A stretch of DNA of 26,872 bases, from positions 1 to 26,872 of IMG/VR virus record IMGVR_UViG_3300032288_004259, one strand, 5' to 3'. Of this stretch, positions 9,206-15,850 are shown piece by piece. Source of the DNA: a virus. Position 1 is the stretch's first letter; each line of letters starts with the position of its first letter. The notes beneath the pieces are model-generated. The model made no database searches and was not told the origin of the DNA. It saw only the letters and a list, made by a program, of their open reading frames with translations. The position numbers and the translations under genes were made by a program.

Positions 9206-10117
9206 TTACGACGGGAACGATCCGAAGATTGAACGCCAATTATAATATCCAAATGAGTATCTTTCGTAACCCTTAACCAGAAGGTTATCGGTCACAAAGT
9301 CTACCTGCATATCGGTTTCAAATGGCATACGGACCATGTACGACAGACCGTCAATGTTGGTCAGCAAGAACCAAGCAGTTGCAGAGGTCAAGAAGTCGTT
9401 GACCATGTAGCTCTCAGGCAGGCCGCCTGCGGTCATCATGATCGCGTTAACGTCATTGTCTGCTGTACCGGGACGCAGTTCCGTCTTCGTAAGGCGGATT
9501 GCGACAGGCTCAAGCTGCGGCGGAACAACGAGCTTGCGAGCACGCGCAAACACCTTGAGGCCAGCCTGATCCTTGAAGTTGGTACGAACAGCAATCATGC
9601 TGTTGAGCAGAGTCGCTTCGTTGAGGTCAACGTCAACGGCAGGACGGTTTGCAACCGTGCCACCATCAATCGGGTGATCTGTGGCGATCAGCGCCTTACC
9701 GTCACCGCCAACCGACGCATTGTACGTCGTAGCAGTGTTGAGCACATTGGCGCCGTAGATTTCCTTCGTCTGCTGGAACGACTCAATGAGGCCCAGGTTG
9801 GAAGGAGCAAACTGCGTCTTGTACAGGTTATCGTCAATGGCCTTGCGAGTAATCGCGTAGCCGAGAGCGATTTCCGTGTGCTCTTGGTTGTAGACGTAAC
9901 GCTCACCAGCGTTGTTATCAAAAGCAGTCTGGCCGCCTTCAGTCTTCAGCTGGGCGAGACCCAAGAAGCGCATTTCTGCGGTGCGCTCAAGCGCCATCTT
10001 GGAATCATGCTTCGTGAAGATCTTGTCGTACTGCGACGGGATCTGCTCGTACTTGCCTTCAACTCCACGGAGACCGGGGAGCAGAAGGTCTTTAATGGCA
10101 CTGAGATTAACAGCCAT
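9206..10117 (-). CDS. Major capsid protein, HK97-fold, Mu gpT-like
   Basis: The 303-residue protein forms the icosahedral shell. It has a long N-terminal region (AVNLSAIKDLLLPGLRGVEG), the helical segment GYAITRKAIDDNLYKT, and YGANVLNTATTYNASVGGDGKALIATDHP. That last block, a conserved Asn/Gly loop followed by L-x-A/S-T-D/A-HP, resembles the Mu gpT-type major head family. The segment KLVVPPQLEPVAIRLTKTE then leads into the beta-rich end (SFGYYNWRSIFGSFPS). There is no N-terminal protease domain. Shine-Dalgarno GAGGAGT precedes the ATG. It sits downstream of the scaffold and another head protein and is followed by a strong terminator, both typical of capsid genes. Confidence 0.85.
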   Translation of the reverse strand: MAVNLSAIKDLLLPGLRGVEGKYEQIPSQYDKIFTKHDSKMALERTAEMRFLGLAQLKTEGGQTAFDNNAGERYVYNQEHTEIALGYAITRKAIDDNLYKTQFAPSNLGLIESFQQTKEIYGANVLNTATTYNASVGGDGKALIATDHPIDGGTVANRPAVDVDLNEATLLNSMIAVRTNFKDQAGLKVFARARKLVVPPQLEPVAIRLTKTELRPGTADNDVNAIMMTAGGLPESYMVNDFLTSATAWFLLTNIDGLSYMVRMPFETDMQVDFVTDNLLVKGYERYSFGYYNWRSIFGSFPS

Positions 10118-10132
10118 TGGTCCTTACTCCTC

Positions 10133-10723
10133 TTAGATGCCCGTGAAGTTCTTGGTCGTCACGTTGTTGAACGCGACGATGACGCGGTTGTAAGCGCCAG
10201 CTTCGGTTCCACCGGAGCCCGGAGGGTCCACAACGAGGCTAAGAACACGGAAGGGAAGGGTGGTGGTTCCGGCAGCAGCCGTCGTCACATCGACGAAAGC
10301 GCCCGACAGGCCGTTGTTAGCGTTGCCCGTGCCAATGTCATAGCCGATGAGCAGATTGACAGTGGACTGAGTAGCGCCGGTTGAGCCGGTCTGAACGACG
10401 AACTTGGCGTTCGGATCGTTGATGATGTAGCCCTCAACGACGCTCGTGGAGGCAACATCCGAACCGGGCCAGTAGTTGGACCAGACGGTGCGCTTCTGAG
10501 CAACCGAGAGATACTTGCAGCCGACGAAAATGCCAGCAATACCGGCAGCGGCGGTCGTGCCGTCACCACGGATTACAAGGCCGTTTGCATCAGGTTCTAC
10601 GGGATCGCCATAGTAAATGGCGGAAGCGTTATAAGCGATCTGGACTGCGACCTGTTCGTAGGTCGGGGCCGAGCCCGTGCCGCTGTACTGGCTGAAACCG
10701 AAAGGCGTATTGCTATTCGCCAT
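10133..10723 (-). CDS. Head structural protein, probable decoration protein
   Basis: The 196-aa protein opens with MANSNTPFGFSQYSGTGS, a start seen on proteins next to phage capsid genes (from memory). The centre has VQIAYNASAIYYGDPVEPDANGLVI and GIAGIFVGCKYLSVAQKR, and the rest is beta-rich. Such beta-sandwich proteins often bind the outside of the shell as decoration or cement. AAAGGAGGC, an excellent Shine-Dalgarno, lies 6-7 nt before the ATG, and the capsid gene follows 15 nt downstream. The two together likely make the main head proteins. The exact role is inferred from position. Confidence 0.65.
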   Translation of the reverse strand: MANSNTPFGFSQYSGTGSAPTYEQVAVQIAYNASAIYYGDPVEPDANGLVIRGDGTTAAAGIAGIFVGCKYLSVAQKRTVWSNYWPGSDVASTSVVEGYIINDPNAKFVVQTGSTGATQSTVNLLIGYDIGTGNANNGLSGAFVDVTTAAAGTTTLPFRVLSLVVDPPGSGGTEAGAYNRVIVAFNNVTTKNFTGI

Positions 10724-10866
10724 GACGGTGCCTCCTTTTTACAGGAAGTCCCATCACTGCACACCGGGGCAGCTACGAGACCGGGAAGGTTGAAGCTCTC
10801 CACGCCGGGGGAGAGGAAAATCCACGAAGGTTTTTCAAAAATCAAAATACATCTTATTTAATGAAT

Positions 10867-10896
10867 GTAAAGGGCCACTTTTCAGCAGCCCTTTAC
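10867..10896 (-). terminator. Inverted repeat after the AT-hook-like gene, possible weak terminator
   Basis: GTAAAGGGC and GCCCTTTAC form a 9-bp perfect stem with a 12-nt loop, 15 nt past the stop codon of the 199-aa gene. The downstream minus-strand sequence is A/T-rich with runs of T but lacks an immediate U-tract. Partial termination or processing here would separate the scaffold unit from the head-protein unit. Confidence 0.55.
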
Positions 10897-10910
10897 TTAT
10901 TTGAATACTT

Positions 10911-11510
10911 TTATTCCTTAGGAACGGGCATGGGCTCAAAGCCCTTCTTAATGGCCGCCCGAACACGCGGATCACTGCGCTCAAACTGCCCATCAGGGGC
11001 CGAATTAAGCTGCTGCTCCTTAACGAGAACCTGAGCCCTCGCCCTGCGATGTTCAGCTTGGCGGACTTCCTCATTAATAACCGTCGGGCGCTGCATCAGG
11101 ACCATGCCTTTGCGCTCAATAGTCGGATAATTACCCTGCCCAGGCATCATCTCAGGGTGACGAGCGGTCGGAACCGGGTCCCAGCCCTGCCGAGCCAAGT
11201 GAACCTGATAGGCCGGGTCTTCCTGACCAAGCACCGTCCGGCGCTTCCACTCGTAAGTCCAGCCATCTGGGGCAGGAGGGGCAGCAAAGTCGTCTGTTCC
11301 CTCATCCATGCTGCCAATGTGGCCACGGATTTCAGCTGCACGACGAGCAGCCAAAACGCGGGGATCTTCTTCACGCATGGGCGGCCTCATGGGCGGGCGG
11401 TCAACGATCGGGGCTTCAAAAACAGCTTCCGCTACTGGCTGGGCTTCTGTTTTAATCTTCGGAGGACGGCCCGGACGCTTGCGGACCTGATTATTAACAG
11501 TATCGGTCAT
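10911..11510 (-). CDS. Virion-associated protein with AT-hook-like N-terminus
   Basis: The 199-residue protein has RKRPGRPPKIK at residues ~9-19, matching the AT-hook core (RGRP/PGRPPK flanked by Lys/Arg), which inserts in the minor groove of AT-rich DNA. A Pro/Met-rich stretch (DRPPMRPPMREEDP) follows, and then a compact segment with DGWTYEWKRRTVLGQEDPAYQ and a C-terminal helix rich in Arg/Gln. AGGAGAG precedes the ATG. It lies between the scaffold and head genes, so it is probably a minor head or internal protein. Whether the hook binds phage DNA is inference. Confidence 0.65.
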   Translation of the reverse strand: MTDTVNNQVRKRPGRPPKIKTEAQPVAEAVFEAPIVDRPPMRPPMREEDPRVLAARRAAEIRGHIGSMDEGTDDFAAPPAPDGWTYEWKRRTVLGQEDPAYQVHLARQGWDPVPTARHPEMMPGQGNYPTIERKGMVLMQRPTVINEEVRQAEHRRARAQVLVKEQQLNSAPDGQFERSDPRVRAAIKKGFEPMPVPKE

Positions 11511-11520
11511 TTAACTCTCC

Positions 11521-12456
11521 TTAGTGAGTGCGATTACGCTCTTGGATCATCAGTTTGTAGTATTCCACCTCACTCAGACCGCTGATTTTAGCGGCTTCTG
11601 CTTGAGCCGGGGTGAGCCGGACCACATTTGGCCGGGTTCCAGGGGCCGATCCAGACCGGCTGACAGGTGCAGCAGGGGGTGCTTGGCGACGCGTAGCGGG
11701 CGCCGAGGCCTCCGAGAATGGCGAATCATCCTCCTGAACCATTTCACGCTGCTGAGGACGGGATTCTTCTTTGTTGATGCCCAAGCGGTTCTCAACAAAT
11801 TGGAAATATTCCTTAGATTCAGCCTCAATACCCATATCAACGGCATCTTCATGGGCTCGGCCCATCATGCGAATCATGCGCGGGTCATCCAAATGGTCCC
11901 GATGTGCCTTGATCCACTTGGCTGATGTCGGGGTCACTCGTGAAGCAATCTCGTCAATCATACTGTCATGACGAGGGGCTGGCTGGGGCTCAATCTGAGG
12001 CCTGCTCCGCATCTCATTGTAACCCTGCTCAAGCTGCAACAGCTTGGCTGAGTTCATGGAAAGGGTTTCCTGAATTTCAGCGGCCTTATCAAAGTCGCCA
12101 ATAGACATTGCTTCCCTCAGGCCCGACTTGAGGATGTCCTGATCACGCTTGACGGTCTCAATTGCTGTCGTAACGAGCGTCAGATTGCTGTTTGCAACCT
12201 CATTTGACGCACGAGAAACACGCTGCATTGCGTCATGTGCTTCGCGTTCAGCTTTTTCTCGGAGCTTCTTCTCGCGCTTGAGCTTGTCCTGAAGCTTTTT
12301 TAGCGCGTCCTGAACGTCATCTTCTTTTTGAGCTTCAGGTTCAGCCTTAAGTTCAGCGCCCTCTTCAACGATCTCAACGATCGGATCAGAATTGTCTTCA
12401 ACCTTAGGTGTTACATCATCAAGATTAAGCTCAATTTGATTATTATCGCCTGTCAT
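11521..12456 (-). CDS. Capsid scaffolding protein
   Basis: The start chosen is the ATG at 12456, with AAGGAG 6-7 nt upstream; a TTG at 12474 would overlap the previous stop and this Shine-Dalgarno. This gives 311 aa. The N-terminus is acidic (NLDDVTPKVEDNSDPIVEIVEE). A highly charged coiled coil follows at about residues 50-160 (KKLQDKLKREKKLREKAERE), and then a Pro/Gln/Ala-rich linker and a helical C-terminus (RLTPAQAEAAKISGLSEVEYY). Long helical, charged, Pro-spaced proteins placed just before the capsid gene are the usual scaffolds, which fill the procapsid and are then lost. No protease domain is present. Confidence 0.75.
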   Translation of the reverse strand: MTGDNNQIELNLDDVTPKVEDNSDPIVEIVEEGAELKAEPEAQKEDDVQDALKKLQDKLKREKKLREKAEREAHDAMQRVSRASNEVANSNLTLVTTAIETVKRDQDILKSGLREAMSIGDFDKAAEIQETLSMNSAKLLQLEQGYNEMRSRPQIEPQPAPRHDSMIDEIASRVTPTSAKWIKAHRDHLDDPRMIRMMGRAHEDAVDMGIEAESKEYFQFVENRLGINKEESRPQQREMVQEDDSPFSEASAPATRRQAPPAAPVSRSGSAPGTRPNVVRLTPAQAEAAKISGLSEVEYYKLMIQERNRTH

Positions 12457-12467
12457 ATTGTTTCTCC

Positions 12468-12860
12468 TTACCAAACGCGATCAGGGTGATCCACCCGGCC
12501 ACGTACATTCACATCATCAATCATGCGGCAAAGAATGCCGTTGACCGTGATGCTCCATCCGTCGCTTGGACGGAAGACGATCCAGTCGTTGGTCTCAATG
12601 GAGATGTCGTTGAACCACTGGCCGGTATTGTCATCAAAGGCCATCGGACCTTTTTTAAGAACCAAGCCAACTTTGGACTGGAATTTATCTTCTTCGCGAT
12701 GCGCATCAGGCATGTAGATGCCCGTCTTGGTCTTCTCAGGCCGCAGATAAACAGCAACCAAAATCTGATTGTTGAAGACTTCCACGTTGGAAATGTCTCC
12801 AATGCTCTTCAAGAGCTTCTGACGCGGGTCTACTTCGTGTTCCATCAACATTGCTGGCAT
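12468..12860 (-). CDS. GroES-like co-chaperonin (Cpn10 family)
   Basis: This 130-aa protein has the GroES layout: VEVFNNQILVAVYLRPEK as the first strands, then KTKTGIYMP as the mobile loop with the hydrophobic triad IYM where GroES has IVL. VGLVLKKGP, NDWIVFRPSDGW and ILCRMIDDVNV follow as the core beta barrel. Cpn10 proteins cap the GroEL ring. Phage versions such as T4 gp31 replace host GroES so that the chaperonin can fold the capsid protein. The gene sits between the 69-aa gene and the scaffold, so capsid folding is the likely job. It is a little longer than bacterial GroES (about 97 aa) owing to an N-terminal extension and extra C-terminal residues. Shine-Dalgarno GAGGGG precedes the ATG. 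Confidence 0.8.
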   Translation of the reverse strand: MPAMLMEHEVDPRQKLLKSIGDISNVEVFNNQILVAVYLRPEKTKTGIYMPDAHREEDKFQSKVGLVLKKGPMAFDDNTGQWFNDISIETNDWIVFRPSDGWSITVNGILCRMIDDVNVRGRVDHPDRVW

Positions 12861-12862
12861 GA

Positions 12863-13072
12863 CTAACCCCTCTCTGCACCGTTTGCGACACTTTCAGCCT
12901 CTTCCATAAGCTCTAAAGCTCGGCGGAGACCGTCAATAATCCCTACGTGGTGTTTGTAAGTTGAAAAATCAGGGGTGCTCATACCCGTTGAGAGATTTTC
13001 TTTTAATCTTTCAACCTCGCCAACAATGAGTTTCCGCAACTCATGCTGATAAAACGCTTGATACGTTAACAT
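12863..13072 (-). CDS. Small helical protein upstream of the co-chaperonin
   Basis: This 69-residue protein is mostly alpha-helical, with IVGEVERLKENL and GLRRALELMEEAESV as amphipathic helices around a short linker (STGMSTPDFSTYKHHVG). It ends 2 nt before the GroES-like start and is co-translated with it. The ATG is preceded by GAGGGGG at 5 nt, and that Shine-Dalgarno can pair with the loop of an upstream hairpin. I do not recognise the family. The position suggests a small assembly factor, which is inference. Confidence 0.65.
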   Translation of the reverse strand: MLTYQAFYQHELRKLIVGEVERLKENLSTGMSTPDFSTYKHHVGIIDGLRRALELMEEAESVANGAERG

Positions 13073-13077
13073 TTACA

Positions 13078-13142
13078 CCCCCTCTGGTGTTCCCCCTCCT
13101 GTGTAAGTGGGACGGGAGCCAGAGGGGGCCAGCTCCCGTCCC
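13078..13142 (-). promoter_or_regulatory. Possible pseudoknot masking the Shine-Dalgarno of the 69-aa gene
   Basis: On the minus strand, GGGACGGGAGC (13142-13132) and GCTCCCGTCCC (13119-13109) form an 11-bp perfect stem with a 12-nt loop. The loop plus closing pair carries CCCCCTCTGG, which is perfectly complementary (10 nt) to CCAGAGGGGG at 13087-13078, the Shine-Dalgarno region just before the ATG at 13072. A second GAGGGGG in the 21-nt linker could pair with the loop instead. No U-tract follows the hairpin, so it is not a simple terminator. This is a candidate translation switch. Confidence 0.55.
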
Positions 13143-13177
13143 GATCCGCAGGGCCCCGGAAGAAGCCCGCCTGCGAA

Positions 13178-15043
13178 TCACCTTTTGCGAGCTTGGATTT
13201 CTGTCTTTTCCAGACGACCCAATCCCGAACCGGCGCCAGCATCCATGTCCTTGTAGGAGCGGTATGCCTTGCCACCAGCCTTACGACCCATGCGAGCCTT
13301 TGCGATGTCCGTCTTTTGCAAACGTCCTTCACCCGAGCCCGAGCCAGCAGTCATGTCCTTGTAGGACGACGCCTTAGCTGTGAGGCGACCACCCGACTTG
13401 CGAGGCATCGGAGGGCCGCCAGCGGGAGCCGCAGGCATCGGCATCGGCATTGGCATTGGCATTGGCATCGCGCCCGGAGCACCACCCTGCGGCGGCGGGA
13501 CCGGAACCGGCATACCCTGCGGGCCAGCGTCCATTCCCGGAGGAGGCCCCATCATGTCAGCGCCACCAGCAGGCTTGCCAGCCGCAATGACAATGTTGAT
13601 GTTGGTTCTGCCTTTGCCTTTACCCTTGGTCTTTCCACCAGTTGCACGAGCAATACGACCGCCAGTTACGCCGGGAATCTTGCCGGGATAGCTGGGACCA
13701 GAGAAGACTTCACCGCCGGTTGCGCGGGCCTTGCGGGCGCCGGGCTTCACCATTTTCTTGATGAGAGCGATGTCCATTTTCTCATCGGTGTGAGCCATGC
13801 CACCTTTTTTCAAACGGACAGGAGATCCAGATTGGCGGCGCTGGTTTTCGGCCTTAGCCTTATCCATCGTGTCAAATGGAGTTCCGGACATAGGGTCGCT
13901 AATCAAACCTTTTCCAGTGCCACTTGGCTCAAGCTTTACTTGATCCCAAGCATCACCGCCGGTTGCGCGGGCCTTGCGGGCGCCGGGCTTCACCATTTTC
14001 TTGATGAGAGCGATGTCCATCTTTTCGTCAGGGTGCTTGGCCTTACCACCATCTTTGCGACGATAGACATCCTGGTCAGATGCTGCGCGACGATGAGCGT
14101 TACGCTCGTCAAGTTCACGCATAAGCGAATTAGCCATTTTCCCACGCGGTTTGCGCTCGCCTGCATTCGCATTGACTGCGTAATACAAACCAAGGCCCGG
14201 TGAATCTTTCACCTTTTCCAGAGACTTTGGATCTTTCATTGCCTCTTCAATAACGTCGCCGCCTGAGGCGCGGCCCTTACGAGCAGGCGGCTTGACCATT
14301 TTCTTGATCAAAGCCTTGTCCATCGCTTCGTCTTTGTGAGCCATGCCGCCTTTTTTCAGGCCAGCAGCTTTTGAAAGGCGCGAAGTCGCGGGAACCGATG
14401 TAAGCGTAGCTGACGGAACGCCAGCAGTCTTTTGAGCCCGGCGCATCATTGACTCAGCCCCAGCCATAGGGCCGCCGTCCATCTTCTTGGTGCGACCGCC
14501 AGCCTTGCGACCTGTGGTTTTAAAATCCTGCCGGGCGCGCATTCTGTCTTCATAAGCACGATCCGTAGCAGCCTGGCCTTCCATAATTGCTCGCATCCGA
14601 CGCTCTTGCTCGGGCGTGATCGGCATATTTTCAGGAGTCAGTTCAGGCGCGCGTGAATCCATCACCATATTGGATATATTGCCACCAGCTTGTTTGTGAG
14701 CACGGCCACCCTTCTTCATACCGCCAACGTGCTTAACGCCGGGGCGATCTTCGTTGGCCTCTTTCACATTGCGGTTGATCTTGGCAATCGCATACTTGTT
14801 TGCCTCACCACCGGACTTGCGGGGCTTGCGGCCCATGTTGCAAGCAGCCTTCTCGCCCTTAACCGAGCCGCCAGACTTGAATGCACGGCGGCTGATAGGA
14901 CGGAGACCCGTCTTCGCTTCCGTGTTCAATGCCTCGGGCGGCGTCCAAGTGGACGAATCAACTTTCTGGTGCGGATCAGCCGACGACAGGCGGGACGCCT
15001 TCGCCTTCATAGCCGAGCGGGCCTTCTTTGCCATGTCGTACAT
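13178..15043 (-). CDS. Very basic repeat protein with recurring (K/R)xGG motifs
   Basis: This 621-residue protein is Lys/Arg/Gly/Ala/Met-rich and mostly disordered. Three copies of a ~30-residue unit, with the core ALIKKMVKPxARKxRA(S/T)GG, occur in the central part. Two copies of SYKDM(T/D)AGxGSGxGRLxKT form the C-terminus. About seventeen short Gly-Gly motifs preceded by basic or small residues (FKSGG, RKSGG, KKGG, RKAGG, RATGG) are spread along the whole chain. A Pro/Met stretch lies near residues 520-545. AGGAG precedes the ATG. There is no recognisable enzyme domain. The charge and the late position suggest a DNA-binding internal or ejected protein. The regular GG sites recall precursor core proteins cleaved at Gly-Gly in adenovirus or ASFV, which is an analogy only. 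Confidence 0.7.
   Translation of the reverse strand: MYDMAKKARSAMKAKASRLSSADPHQKVDSSTWTPPEALNTEAKTGLRPISRRAFKSGGSVKGEKAACNMGRKPRKSGGEANKYAIAKINRNVKEANEDRPGVKHVGGMKKGGRAHKQAGGNISNMVMDSRAPELTPENMPITPEQERRMRAIMEGQAATDRAYEDRMRARQDFKTTGRKAGGRTKKMDGGPMAGAESMMRRAQKTAGVPSATLTSVPATSRLSKAAGLKKGGMAHKDEAMDKALIKKMVKPPARKGRASGGDVIEEAMKDPKSLEKVKDSPGLGLYYAVNANAGERKPRGKMANSLMRELDERNAHRRAASDQDVYRRKDGGKAKHPDEKMDIALIKKMVKPGARKARATGGDAWDQVKLEPSGTGKGLISDPMSGTPFDTMDKAKAENQRRQSGSPVRLKKGGMAHTDEKMDIALIKKMVKPGARKARATGGEVFSGPSYPGKIPGVTGGRIARATGGKTKGKGKGRTNINIVIAAGKPAGGADMMGPPPGMDAGPQGMPVPVPPPQGGAPGAMPMPMPMPMPMPAAPAGGPPMPRKSGGRLTAKASSYKDMTAGSGSGEGRLQKTDIAKARMGRKAGGKAYRSYKDMDAGAGSGLGRLEKTEIQARKR
13710..14020 (-). repeat. 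68-nt perfect in-frame direct repeat in the basic protein gene
   Basis: Positions 13710-13777 and 13953-14020 are identical over 68 nt and are spaced exactly 243 nt (81 codons). They encode MDIALIKKMVKPGARKARAT followed by Gly-Gly. A third, diverged copy lies at about 14260-14325. The nucleotide identity points to a recent duplication or gene conversion. Confidence 0.9.
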
Positions 15044-15120
15044 GCTTGCTCCTGATCAGGTTCTGGGGCGTCCCCCGAAAAACAACGCGTTTACATTACA
15101 CCACACTTACCAAATTGCTG

Positions 15121-15849
15121 TTAGCGCCTTTCAGCCAGCAAACGGTGAATGATTTCCAGCGCTTGATTTAGCGCAGCATCGTTGCCACCAACTGAACCGC
15201 CGTCTTTTCTTTGCATGGGCTCACCCGTGCCGGTTATCCCAGCCTCACGCATGGCGCGATCTGCACGAACAAAGTCAGCCGGATTGCCGGTTTCGTTATA
15301 GCGATCCCAGAGCGAGGCAACGCTTGGGCCGGGCTCAGGCTGACGAACGGGAGGCAGCGGAACTCTGGATGGGCCACGTCCACGCTTTACAGCATCTTCA
15401 AGTATTCTTCCCTGCTCTCCAGAGAAGCCAGGCTCCTCATAGCTGGGGGAAGTGAGAAAACGCATGAAGGGCGCAGCTTCGTTTGTCTCATCAAACTGAT
15501 AACGACGCTCTCTTGCCGGGGGCAGCGGCTCAGGAGGCATAAAGCCTTCCATTGTAGAGCGAGAACCAAGAGGCACTTCAGATTGTGCCGGGGCCGAGCC
15601 AGAGACGCGGCTGGCAAGAGCGCTGCCATATCCAGGGGTCCCTGACTCAATTCCAGCAACAGCGGCAGGAACACCCATAGCTGTTGTTATCGCTGCATTT
15701 TGCGCTGCTGGACCACGCCCAAAAATAGCAGTTGGGGCATTAAATGTTCTGGGCGCCTGCGCTGCTGCTCGAGGCGCAGCAGATGCACCTTGACCAAGAA
15801 TTCTTGCGATAAGAGCAGCAAGGCCAACGGGGATTGCGGGGAGGGCCAT
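15121..15849 (-). CDS. Ala/Pro-rich protein with hydrophobic N-terminus, beside the portal
   Basis: The start chosen is the ATG at 15849, one base after the portal TGA, with AGGAG 9 nt upstream inside the portal gene; the upstream in-frame ATGs would overlap portal coding. This gives 242 aa. The N-terminus (LPAIPVGLAALIARILG) is a short hydrophobic helix that could enter a membrane. The middle is Ala/Pro/Gly-rich and disordered. ASLWDRYNETGNPADFVRADRAM forms a helical block, and the C-terminus has MQRKDGGSVGG and then a helix. The RKDGG motif links it to the basic protein that follows. It may be an internal or ejection protein acting at the host membrane, which is inference. No family is recognised. 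Confidence 0.65.
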   Translation of the reverse strand: MALPAIPVGLAALIARILGQGASAAPRAAAQAPRTFNAPTAIFGRGPAAQNAAITTAMGVPAAVAGIESGTPGYGSALASRVSGSAPAQSEVPLGSRSTMEGFMPPEPLPPARERRYQFDETNEAAPFMRFLTSPSYEEPGFSGEQGRILEDAVKRGRGPSRVPLPPVRQPEPGPSVASLWDRYNETGNPADFVRADRAMREAGITGTGEPMQRKDGGSVGGNDAALNQALEIIHRLLAERR

Positions 15850-15850
15850 C

